A stretch of 64,000 nucleotides of DNA from Myxococcus landrumus (lineage in GTDB: Bacteria; Myxococcota; Myxococcia; Myxococcales; Myxococcaceae): NCBI RefSeq assembly GCF_017301635.1, contig NZ_CP071091.1, positions 525,001-589,000 of the forward strand. The letters are read 5' to 3'. Position 1 is the first letter of the stretch, and each line of letters opens with the position of its first letter. Position numbers and translations under genes: made by a program. The notes beneath the pieces are model-generated. The model ran no database searches. It was not told the DNA's origin and worked only from the letters and a program-made list of their open reading frames with translations. Of the stretch, positions 57,620 to 64,000 are shown piece after piece.

Positions 57620-58195
57620 ATGAACTTTCGTGGATTGATTGTTTCCGCTGTCGCTGTTCTTGCGTCCTCTGCCTTCGCGGATGGGGTTCGTGCCCCCCTG
57701 TCCGTGGCGACTGGCTCCGTCGTCGCGCAGTCGTGTCAGCCGAAGCCGTTCTCCCTGACGGCCATCAACGCCTCGTCCCTGGAGCCGACCCGGCTGACCT
57801 GGAACCAGGGCTCCAACTGGGGCGCGTGGCACTACATGGACACCATCTCCGCCTACGTCGCCCCGCAGTGCACGACGACGCCGGTGACGATGCAGGCGGT
57901 GGTGGACGAGGTGTCGTATATGCACCAGGGCATGCCGGCCTCCTCGGATGGGACGTTCACCAACCGGGCGGGTCTGTCGCAGAGTGTCTTCCTGTCCTCG
58001 AACTACTACGGCAACGGCCTTGCGGTGCTGGCGGCCATTGACGCGTTCGCGGGTGGTGGCGAGGTCCAGGCCTGGATTGCGAACCAGGAAGTGCCTTGCC
58101 ACAACTGCCACGAGTTCCAGGAGTACGCCGTGCTGTACTACCCGGCGACCCGGAAGGTCATCGTGCTGCAGGGCTACACCGGCTACGATTCCTGA
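57620..58195 (+). CDS. Secreted protein with CxxCH module (paralogue A)
   Basis: 191 residues. Signal peptide MNFRGLIVSAVAVLASSAFA. The mature protein of about 170 residues is mostly one module, shared with the lipoprotein at 58366. Shared strings: SLEP, QSVFL, YGNG, AGGGEVQAW, EVPCHNCHEF, VIVLQGYTGYDS. The CHNCH (nt 58097-58111) fits the CxxCH haem-attachment pattern, and PCxxC also fits zinc sites of some deaminase folds. No catalytic partner residues that decide this are visible. It is preceded by a leader (CACCTGGAGC.GAC.GATGA) that is also before paralogue B, suggesting common control. A strong terminator follows at 58214. Confidence 0.8.
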   Translation: MNFRGLIVSAVAVLASSAFADGVRAPLSVATGSVVAQSCQPKPFSLTAINASSLEPTRLTWNQGSNWGAWHYMDTISAYVAPQCTTTPVTMQAVVDEVSYMHQGMPASSDGTFTNRAGLSQSVFLSSNYYGNGLAVLAAIDAFAGGGEVQAWIANQEVPCHNCHEFQEYAVLYYPATRKVIVLQGYTGYDS

Positions 58196-58213
58196 GTGAT
58201 TCCGAAGTGAGCG

Positions 58214-58249
58214 CGGCGCCGGTCCCTGTCTGGGGGCCGGCGCCGTTTG
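58214..58249 (+). terminator. Intrinsic terminator after paralogue A
   Basis: Stem CGGCGCCGG / CCGGCGCCG (9 bp) with a 14-base loop, followed by TTTGTATTA, 18 bases after the stop of the CxxCH protein. Short T run, so moderate strength. Confidence 0.7.
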
Positions 58250-58365
58250 TATTACATGTATCAGCGTGGGGTTCGACGTTCGCGGTGTGACGGGATTGGT
58301 ACGCTCGTTTGTCAGGTGGTCACGTTATTGTGATTATCCAGGAGTAACCCACCTGGAGCGGACGG

Positions 58366-59751
58366 ATGAGTCTTCGCAATGGATTGATGGCGTTGTGTGT
58401 GGCTTGGGGTGTGTCGGGCTGTGGGCCGACGCAGCCGGAGCCCGTGCCCGAGCAGTCGACGACGGGCGTCTCCGAGGCCGCGGCGACGGCGACTCGCATC
58501 TCCGCGACGGAAGGGTCGCTGGAGCTGAGCTTCGAGACGATGGGGACGTTCGAGACGCGCAATGGCAGGCGCGTCATGATTCTCCGGGCGACGGCCAATC
58601 GCTATCTCCAGGATGTCTTCAGCTTCGTGCCGGATGATATCTACGGCGAGGCGAACATCATCAGCGAGCGCCGGTTCGAGATTGCGCTGGACGTGGAGAA
58701 CGAGCTCAACGCGGTGTTGTCCGGGCTGCCGCTCTTCGTCGGGGTGAGCACGTTCACGGGCACGCCGACGTCCTACACGGCGAAGATTGAGGTGTTCCCC
58801 CGGTTCTTCGACTTCCGTGGCTCGGAGGGGATGTGGGTCGATGAGAAGGTGGACCCGTACTTCGTGCGGAACGGGACGAACAATGTCGTCTACCGGGGGC
58901 GGGTGGACGGGCAACTCCAGTCGCTCGCAGTGACGGCGGCGGACGGGGTGCCGGCGGTGGCGGCCTCGGGGGCGAACTCGTACCGGTTGGACTGGTCCTA
59001 TGGGACGGTGCATGACGCGATGGATCCGCACACGGTGCCGCTGACCTTCACGGCGAGCCTGGCGGGTGGGGCGACGGTGCAGAAGACGGCGCGGCTGGTG
59101 CCGAGGGTGACGAGCCTGGCGCTGACCACGGGGGATGCGTACGAGGTCTGGCCGACGCCGGAGTGCCAACTGCCCGTGTACAACTGCATCCATGCGCAGC
59201 CGCAGGGGACGACGGACTACGCGGCGTGCGGCACGTTCCGGCAGGTGCAGCGGTGCTGGTATGTGAATGACATCTGCGCGGAGACGACGCCGCAGGCCCT
59301 CGTGCTGGAGACGCGCGACGCGGCCTCGTTGGAGCCGGCGCGTGCGGCGTGGAACGTGGGGTCCAACGGGGGCGTGTGGTACGGGCTGAAGCCCATCGAG
59401 GCGTACTCCACGCCGCGGTGCCCGCAGGCGCCGGTGACGCTGCAGGGGGTCTTCGAGCAGCTCCAGTGGTCCGCCGAGTACCGGGACCTCCCCAGCTTTG
59501 GGGATGGCACCGTCACGAACCGGGCGGGGTTGGCGCAGAGCGTGTTCCTGGGGAACAGTGGCTACGGCAATGGCGTCGCGCTGCTGTCGGCCCTGGACGC
59601 CTACGCGGGTGGGGGTGAGGTCCAGGCCTGGTTCGCCACCAGTGAAGTGCCGTGCCACAACTGCCACGAGTTCAACCGGTTCGCGGTGCTCTACTACCCG
59701 GCGAGCCGCACGGTCATCGTGCTCCAGGGGTACACGGGTTACGACTCGTGA
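58366..59751 (+). CDS. Lipoprotein with CxxCH module (paralogue B)
   Basis: 461 residues. Lipobox in LCVAWGVSGC. The N-terminal 320 residues are unique: a beta-rich region (LELSFETMGTFETRNGRRVM, YTAKIEVFPRFFDF) and a Cys-rich stretch (WPTPECQLPVYNCIHAQPQG). Residues 320-461 repeat the module of the upstream protein, with about 55-60% visible identity, including VTNRAGLAQSVFL, AGGGEVQAWF, EVPCHNCHEF (CHNCH at nt 59653-59667) and the identical ending VIVLQGYTGYDS. The ATG follows a leader resembling that of paralogue A, with AGGAG about 25 bases upstream. It is probably an outer-membrane protein that presents the same domain; A may be a truncated or soluble copy. Function unknown. Confidence 0.82.
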   Translation: MSLRNGLMALCVAWGVSGCGPTQPEPVPEQSTTGVSEAAATATRISATEGSLELSFETMGTFETRNGRRVMILRATANRYLQDVFSFVPDDIYGEANIISERRFEIALDVENELNAVLSGLPLFVGVSTFTGTPTSYTAKIEVFPRFFDFRGSEGMWVDEKVDPYFVRNGTNNVVYRGRVDGQLQSLAVTAADGVPAVAASGANSYRLDWSYGTVHDAMDPHTVPLTFTASLAGGATVQKTARLVPRVTSLALTTGDAYEVWPTPECQLPVYNCIHAQPQGTTDYAACGTFRQVQRCWYVNDICAETTPQALVLETRDAASLEPARAAWNVGSNGGVWYGLKPIEAYSTPRCPQAPVTLQGVFEQLQWSAEYRDLPSFGDGTVTNRAGLAQSVFLGNSGYGNGVALLSALDAYAGGGEVQAWFATSEVPCHNCHEFNRFAVLYYPASRTVIVLQGYTGYDS

Positions 59752-59856
59752 GGTGACGCGGGGGCCTGGGCGGGGAGCGGGGCTTGCTTCCTGCCTGGGT
59801 GCGCGCCCGGGCGGGTGGGGCCTTCCCGCCTGCCTGGGCGGGTTGAGGCAGGCCCC

Positions 59857-59899
59857 AAAAATAAAAACCCCGGAATCACTCGCGAGAGTGACTCCGGGG
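59857..59899 (-). terminator. Strong intrinsic terminator of the tRNA gene
   Basis: On the minus strand: CCCCGGAGTCACTC, loop TCGC, GAGTGATTCCGGGG (14 bp with one G-T pair), then TTTTTATTTTT. It begins 3 bases after the tRNA 3' end. Confidence 0.9.
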
Positions 59900-59902
59900 C
59901 AG

Positions 59903-59976
59903 TGGCCAGGGTCAGACTTGAACTGACTACCTGCGGATTATGAGACCGCCGCTCTAACCAGGTGAGCTACCTGGCC
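59903..59976 (-). tRNA. tRNA-Met (anticodon CAT)
   Basis: 74 bases, cloverleaf complete: acceptor GGCCAGG/CCTGGCC with discriminator A, D arm AGCTCACCTGGTTAGAGC, anticodon loop CTCATAA, T arm with GTCAG-TTCAAGT-CTGAC. The G-C first pair and the loop mark an elongator methionine tRNA; an Ile2 (lysidine) tRNA cannot be fully excluded. CCA is not encoded. It has its own promoter and terminator. No integrase or att repeat is seen next to it. Confidence 0.93.
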
Positions 59977-59990
59977 GTGAAGTAAGGCCC

Positions 59991-60019
59991 CCTATACCGG
60001 GTGCGACGCGTCACCGCAA
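59991..60019 (-). promoter_or_regulatory. Sigma-70-type promoter of tRNA-Met
   Basis: On the minus strand -35 TTGCGG (60014-60019), 17-base spacer, -10 TATAGG (59991-59996). The -10 ends 14 bases before the first tRNA base. Both hexamers are near consensus for a GC-rich genome. Confidence 0.7.
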
Positions 60020-60151
60020 GGACTTCGACGCGAAGTCGTCGAACCGGCCCCGTGTTGGCGGGAGGGTGGGCCCGGTGCCCTGTTTCGCTGGAGACGCTCC
60101 GCGAGAGACGTCGCGGGCCAGGGCGTACTCCAGGTGAAGCGCAGGAGCCTT

Positions 60152-61219
60152 CTAGATGCAGCTCGCGCAGAAGAGCCGGCCCTGCCTGCGGCCGCCTCGG
60201 ACGCCTCGGCGCAGGCCGGCCACGAGCTTCTTCATGCCCTCCGCCACGTCGCTCCAGGAGGGCATGGGGAAGCCGCCGATGAGCACATTCGGATGGCCCA
60301 GGACGATGGCGCCAAAGTCCGGGACGAGGCCCGGGTCCTTGCCCACCATCATGGACATGGCCATGGCGGCCGCATCCGCGGCGAGCTGCGCGGCGGCGAT
60401 GCCGGCGCCAATCGCCTGACCCGCTGCCGCGGCTGCACTGGCGGCGGCGGCATTGGCGTCATCCGCTGCGGCGGCCGCCGCGGCCTCCGCACTCGAGTTC
60501 GCCGAGTCCATCGCGGCCGTCGCCACGCTCAGCGCCCCCGACACCATGCCGGCACCCGCCATCACCTTGCTCGCCACCGCCATCACCTTCTGCATCTTCG
60601 TGAGGGCCCCGCCCCCCGTCGAAGGGGTGCAGTGCTTGGTGATATCCCCCATGCGCGCGGCCCGGGAGCCACCGATGAAGACCTTGCTGGAACCCGTGAA
60701 GACCTCGAGCGGAGGCATGAAGCTGCCGCACGTCACGGCAAGCCCCACGTCACCCGCGCGGGCCGCGGGCACCCCGTTGATGAGCACCGACACGCAGCCG
60801 CTGAGCATCACCGCGCCCAGGCTGGGGAGGGGGAGCGGGGGCGCCGGAACAATGAGGCTGGGTGGATGGGCGTGCGGGTGCGGAAGCCCGACGTGCAGCG
60901 CCATGAGGGTGGCGGCCGGCAGCGCGGGAAAGAGCGCGGCGAGCGGCGCCGTCGCCAGGGCGAACCCGGTGTTGAGCAACTCCACGGGCGCGTTGATGAC
61001 CCCCAACACCCCACCCAGCACCTGGTTGACGGCGCCCACGGCGCCTTGATGCGCGGGAGGTGCCTGTCGGAAGGGGTCCGTCGTCCGGTTGACGATGCTG
61101 GCGAACGAGTCGACCGCGACGTTCTCGCCGGTCGGCTGGATGAGCGGAGGTACGGGCGCGGGCGGCCTGTCCGCCTGACGCGCGCCATGGGCCGAGGTGG
61201 AACCTGGAGTGGCGGTCAC
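60152..61219 (-). CDS. PAAR-like (DUF4150-type) T6SS spike-tip protein
   Basis: 355 residues from GTG, overlapping the stop of the TPR gene by 4 bases. Residues 120-215 form a PAAR-like fold (HPHAHPPSLIVPAPPLPLP, SVLINGVPAARAGD, KVFIGGSRAARMGDITKHC). The repeated ARxGD and the His/Cys ligands are the family hallmark; such proteins sharpen the VgrG spike of type VI secretion. A second, Ala-rich helical region (220-330) contains hydrophobic stretches (AAASAAAAAGQAIGAGIAAA), then a small Cys-containing tail (LFCASC). The helices could be a membrane-active effector region or a loading site; this is inference. It sits beside vgrG and probably rides on its tip. Confidence 0.83.
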   Translation of the reverse strand: MTATPGSTSAHGARQADRPPAPVPPLIQPTGENVAVDSFASIVNRTTDPFRQAPPAHQGAVGAVNQVLGGVLGVINAPVELLNTGFALATAPLAALFPALPAATLMALHVGLPHPHAHPPSLIVPAPPLPLPSLGAVMLSGCVSVLINGVPAARAGDVGLAVTCGSFMPPLEVFTGSSKVFIGGSRAARMGDITKHCTPSTGGGALTKMQKVMAVASKVMAGAGMVSGALSVATAAMDSANSSAEAAAAAAADDANAAAASAAAAAGQAIGAGIAAAQLAADAAAMAMSMMVGKDPGLVPDFGAIVLGHPNVLIGGFPMPSWSDVAEGMKKLVAGLRRGVRGGRRQGRLFCASCI

Positions 61220-62508
61220 GCGAGAGTCTCCCGAGGCAATTCCTGCAGTTCTTTCTTGCACGCCCGCTGCTCTGTCACCATCCCCGCCGCGCCATAGACC
61301 TTCTCCAGACGCTGGAGCACCGAACGCAGCCGCACGGTGTACTCCACGGAGCGACAGAACGTCGCGGCGTCCTTCCACGCCACCACGGCCTTGCCCATGT
61401 CCTTGCGCAGCTGGCGCGAGACACCGATCTTCTCCATCGCATCCCCCTTGGGAAAGGGATTGAGCGCCTTGGTCGCGACGCGGTCCGTGATGTCGAAATA
61501 CCCTTCCGCGTCGGCGTACTGCTTCAGCTCCAGGCTCACATCCCCAGCCGCCATGGAGAGGTTGATGAGGATTGGCAGTGCCAGGGTGTTCACGGCCACC
61601 GCCAGCCCTTGCTGATATCGCTCCTTGGCCTGCTCGAGCTTGCCCACCGCGCGCAAGACATCTCCCGCGCCTTGAAGGCAGAGGGCTTGCAACTCCTTCT
61701 GGCCTTGCTCGGCGTAGTAGGCATGCAACAAGGCATACTTCTCCGCCGCCGCGGGGTATCGCTTGTATGAGTAGTCGAGCGCGGCCAACTGGAGCAGTGC
61801 CTGCATCCGTTCGGGCACGGGCGTCGCGGGGTCCACCGCTTCCTGGGCCAGGCTGTCCGTCAGCGCCGCCGTGCTGAGGTCCGGCTCATAGACGAGCGCT
61901 CCCGTCACCCCGAGCTTGCGCAGTGCGGGGACGAGGAAGGGCGCCTCCCGGTCATCTCTCACGACGATGCGCAGTGAGCGCATCCACGGCTGGAATCCGT
62001 CGTGTGGCAGCAGTTGGCCCACGAGCTGCGAATAACTCACCCGGTCTTCAATCTTCAGCGGCATCATCACCCAGACGAGGCGGTGGTCTCCGTCTGGGGG
62101 AAGCATCCCGCGCATGTGTTCGATGGCGGCGCGCAGGCGCGCGGCGGGAGCCTGGCGCATGTCCTGGCAGCCGCTGGGAAGCGGAGGCCAGCGCTCCTCG
62201 CCTTTCTCCTGTCGGGCCAGGTTGACTCCCTCGAGCTGTGCTTCCAGGTTGGCCACCAGGGCCGTGACGTACTGCGCCGCGTTCTGGGCGTCGTGTGCGA
62301 AGAGGAGGAAGAGATCCGACGGGGTCTCTTGATCGAGCCCCTGGAGCGTCTTGAGGACCCACGCGGCTTCCCCCTCGGTGCTGCCCACCACGAGCAGCAA
62401 GTGGTCGCGTTGGTCGACAAAGCCGCTGAGCGTGTCCTGAAGTTCCTGGAGCTTGCGCCGCATGGCGTTGATGAGTGTAACCGGTCTGTGTGACATCCGG
62501 CGAGCCAT
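61216..62508 (-). CDS. TPR-containing T6SS-associated protein (possible adaptor)
   Basis: 430 residues, cytoplasmic, no signal. The N-terminal 200 residues read as an alpha/beta domain (RDHLLLVVGSTEGEAAWVLKTL, RLVWVMMPLKIEDRVSYSQL). From about 230 on it is a TPR array (AALDYSYKRYPAAAEKYALLHAYYAEQG, KLEQAKERYQQGLAVAVN). It lies between and is coupled to the PAAR-like gene, divergent from vgrG, so loading or chaperoning the PAAR effector is the likely job. It could also be an immunity protein. No enzyme motif is visible. An inner ATG at 62496 is a possible start. Confidence 0.75.
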   Translation of the reverse strand: MARRMSHRPVTLINAMRRKLQELQDTLSGFVDQRDHLLLVVGSTEGEAAWVLKTLQGLDQETPSDLFLLFAHDAQNAAQYVTALVANLEAQLEGVNLARQEKGEERWPPLPSGCQDMRQAPAARLRAAIEHMRGMLPPDGDHRLVWVMMPLKIEDRVSYSQLVGQLLPHDGFQPWMRSLRIVVRDDREAPFLVPALRKLGVTGALVYEPDLSTAALTDSLAQEAVDPATPVPERMQALLQLAALDYSYKRYPAAAEKYALLHAYYAEQGQKELQALCLQGAGDVLRAVGKLEQAKERYQQGLAVAVNTLALPILINLSMAAGDVSLELKQYADAEGYFDITDRVATKALNPFPKGDAMEKIGVSRQLRKDMGKAVVAWKDAATFCRSVEYTVRLRSVLQRLEKVYGAAGMVTEQRACKKELQELPRETLA

Positions 62509-62597
62509 TCATTTGAGATGAACCATCTTCCTGTCCAGGAGCGTCATGCGATATGAAAGGCGCCTAGGAAGAATCTCGACTTCCAGGGGGAGGCCAC

Positions 62598-64000
62598 GTG
62601 TCGGACTCAGACGACGTGATGCACCACGTCCAGAAATCTGCGCAGGTGGCGAAAGGCGCCGGCCAGGCGGTTCAGCAGGCCCGCGAGGGGAATGTTCCAA
62701 TCCAACAGGTCAGGCAGCCGTTGGAGAATGCCCTGTCGCAGATTCCCCAGGTCCAGAACGCGGTGCAGCAGGCGCGGCGCGTCGAACAGGCCGTCAATCA
62801 GGCATCAGGCGTGGCGAGCCAGGCCCTCGGTGCCATCGGCGCTTCGGGGGCACTGGGGGCCTTGTCCCAGGTGGTCAACGCCATCGCGGGTGAATCCCCC
62901 CTGGACAAGGTCCGCTTCTCCTTTACCTCCAGCGCGGACCCCGCGGCCGGATGGCGCGTGGTGGAGTTGCACGCGAGGGAAGGGCTCTCGGAACTCTATA
63001 CATGCACGGTGGACCTGGCGAACGAGCACCTGGGAGCGGATATCGACGGACTGTTGGGCTCGTCGGCCGAGGTCCTCATCTCCCATGACGCGGGCGCCCG
63101 GCGTCTGTGCGGCATTGTCCACCGTGTAGAGCACACGGGGACGCAAGCGGGGCACTTGTTGGCGCGAGCCCATGTCGCCCCCGCGCTCTGGGCCCTGTCG
63201 CAGCGCAAGGACAACCGCATCTTCCAAGAGAAGAAGGTGCCGGAGATATTGGAGGAGGTCCTCACCGAGGGCTTGCAGCCCTTCGAGCGGCCCTTCCGAA
63301 TCGAGCTCAACCGCGAGTACCTGCCGCGCGAGTACTGCGTGCAGTACCAGGAGACGGACCTCGACTTCCTGCTGAGGCTCATGGAGGAAGAGGGCATCTT
63401 CTTCTACTTCGACCACTCGGGGGAGAAGGAGGAGCTGGTCCTCCAGGAGGAGAACGAGCAGTGTCCTTCCTGTGAGGCGGTGAAGGGCTCGCCCATCACG
63501 GTGCGGGGGCCGGAGGCCGCCACGGCGGCGGACGAGAGTCTGCGCACGTTCGACTTCTCACAGCAGATGCACACCACCAGCGTGGTGGTGCGAGACTTCA
63601 ATTGGACGCACCCGGACTACGACCTGACGAGGGAGGCTCGGGCCCAGGATGCGCTGGGGCGCGACCGCGAATCCTACGAGTACCCCGCACCGTTGCTGGG
63701 CCCGTATGACTCGGGGGAGAAGAAGTACAAGTACGAGCCGGCGCAGAAACAGGAGCAGCTGCGCCGTCAGGCCCTGCACGCGGATGGCAAGCGCGGCCGG
63801 GGCCTCGGCTACGTCACGGGTTTCACCCCGGGATACATGTTCGAGCTGACGGGCCATGGACACACCGCGCTCGACCAGTGGTACCTGCTGACGCACGTGG
63901 AGCACCATGGCCGGGCTCCCGAGGAGCTCACGGACGACTCCAACGCGCGGAGGCCCGCGGGCGAGGTGTCCGACCGCTACCACAACACGTTCGAGTGCAT
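62598..64000 (+). CDS. VgrG-family T6SS spike protein with N-terminal extension (3' end outside window)
   Basis: GTG start with GGGGGAGG in front. The visible 467 codons have no stop. Residues 1-105 are a Gln/Ala-rich helical extension (MHHVQKSAQVAKGAGQAVQQ, LENALSQIPQVQNAVQQARR) not usual in VgrG. From about 106 the VgrG/gp27-like core starts (KVRFSFTSSADPAAGWRVVEL, GLLGSSAEVLISHD, CGIVHRVEHTG), continuing with PREYCVQYQETDLDFLLRLMEEEGIFFYF, the classic VgrG signature. VgrG trimers form the spike that carries effectors. Divergent from the TPR/PAAR genes with 89 bases between starts; the three make one delivery cassette. Confidence 0.93.
   Translation, partial: MSDSDDVMHHVQKSAQVAKGAGQAVQQAREGNVPIQQVRQPLENALSQIPQVQNAVQQARRVEQAVNQASGVASQALGAIGASGALGALSQVVNAIAGESPLDKVRFSFTSSADPAAGWRVVELHAREGLSELYTCTVDLANEHLGADIDGLLGSSAEVLISHDAGARRLCGIVHRVEHTGTQAGHLLARAHVAPALWALSQRKDNRIFQEKKVPEILEEVLTEGLQPFERPFRIELNREYLPREYCVQYQETDLDFLLRLMEEEGIFFYFDHSGEKEELVLQEENEQCPSCEAVKGSPITVRGPEAATAADESLRTFDFSQQMHTTSVVVRDFNWTHPDYDLTREARAQDALGRDRESYEYPAPLLGPYDSGEKKYKYEPAQKQEQLRRQALHADGKRGRGLGYVTGFTPGYMFELTGHGHTALDQWYLLTHVEHHGRAPEELTDDSNARRPAGEVSDRYHNTFEC

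Noticed and set aside
59903-59976. tRNA-Ile2 (lysidine) instead of tRNA-Met
   Set aside because: Anticodon stem and acceptor resemble elongator tRNA-Met of related bacteria; the alternative stays possible but less likely.

Overview
The window is GC-rich (about 70%), densely coded, and free of insertion sequences, integrases or CRISPR arrays. Its genes point to a myxobacterium of the family Myxococcaceae (Myxococcus, Corallococcus or a close relative). The evidence is a RomR-type motility regulator, many multi-domain two-component proteins, Ser/Thr kinases with PEGA partners, MYXO-CTERM tails, a Myxococcus-type cysteine-rich repeat lipoprotein and a LexA box matching the M. xanthus consensus as I recall it.

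Layout. 1-3134: a truncated REC-GAF-GGDEF regulator (minus), a double-CheW protein and romR. 3209-19591: housekeeping and small enzymes: valS with an unusual C-terminal fusion, nadC, a WYL regulator divergent from an alpha/beta hydrolase, a PafA-like phosphatase, a thioesterase, glpX, a SRPBCC protein, a 58-residue protein, an ADP-ribosylglycohydrolase, surE with an NlpD-like LysM/M23 lipoprotein, an outer-membrane protein, a TPR lipoprotein and lexA. 19721-24960: two translationally coupled histidine kinases. 24996-36539: five co-directional envelope genes (FecR-like, beta-propeller, Ig-like, giant beta-barrel, Ig-rich MYXO-CTERM protein). 36541-46935: signalling proteins, a VOC protein, a pseudokinase and an HtrA protease. 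46939-53670: a minus-strand run of nSTAND kinase, TPR/PEGA protein, Cys-rich repeat lipoprotein and agmatinase. 53965-57438: quinone oxidoreductase, yacG, a PHP phosphatase, a flippase-like membrane protein and a small RHH protein. 57071-59976: a 37-codon mini-ORF, two paralogous secreted proteins with a shared CxxCH module, and tRNA-Met with its own promoter and terminator. 60152-64000: a type VI secretion cluster (PAAR-like, TPR protein, VgrG cut by the window end).

How the parts fit. The left end looks like a motility and c-di-GMP signalling neighbourhood. The 24996-36539 run looks like one surface-assembly system, possibly controlled by the kinases just upstream. The 46939-53670 run couples a membrane-anchored STAND kinase to envelope lipoproteins. 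The right end looks accessory: a duplicated secreted module beside a tRNA gene, followed by a VgrG/PAAR delivery cassette.

Most likely novel: the five-gene envelope cluster, the CxxCH secreted pair with the RHH/mini-ORF pair beside it, and the VgrG with an unusual N-terminal extension. All functional statements are sequence reading without database searches.
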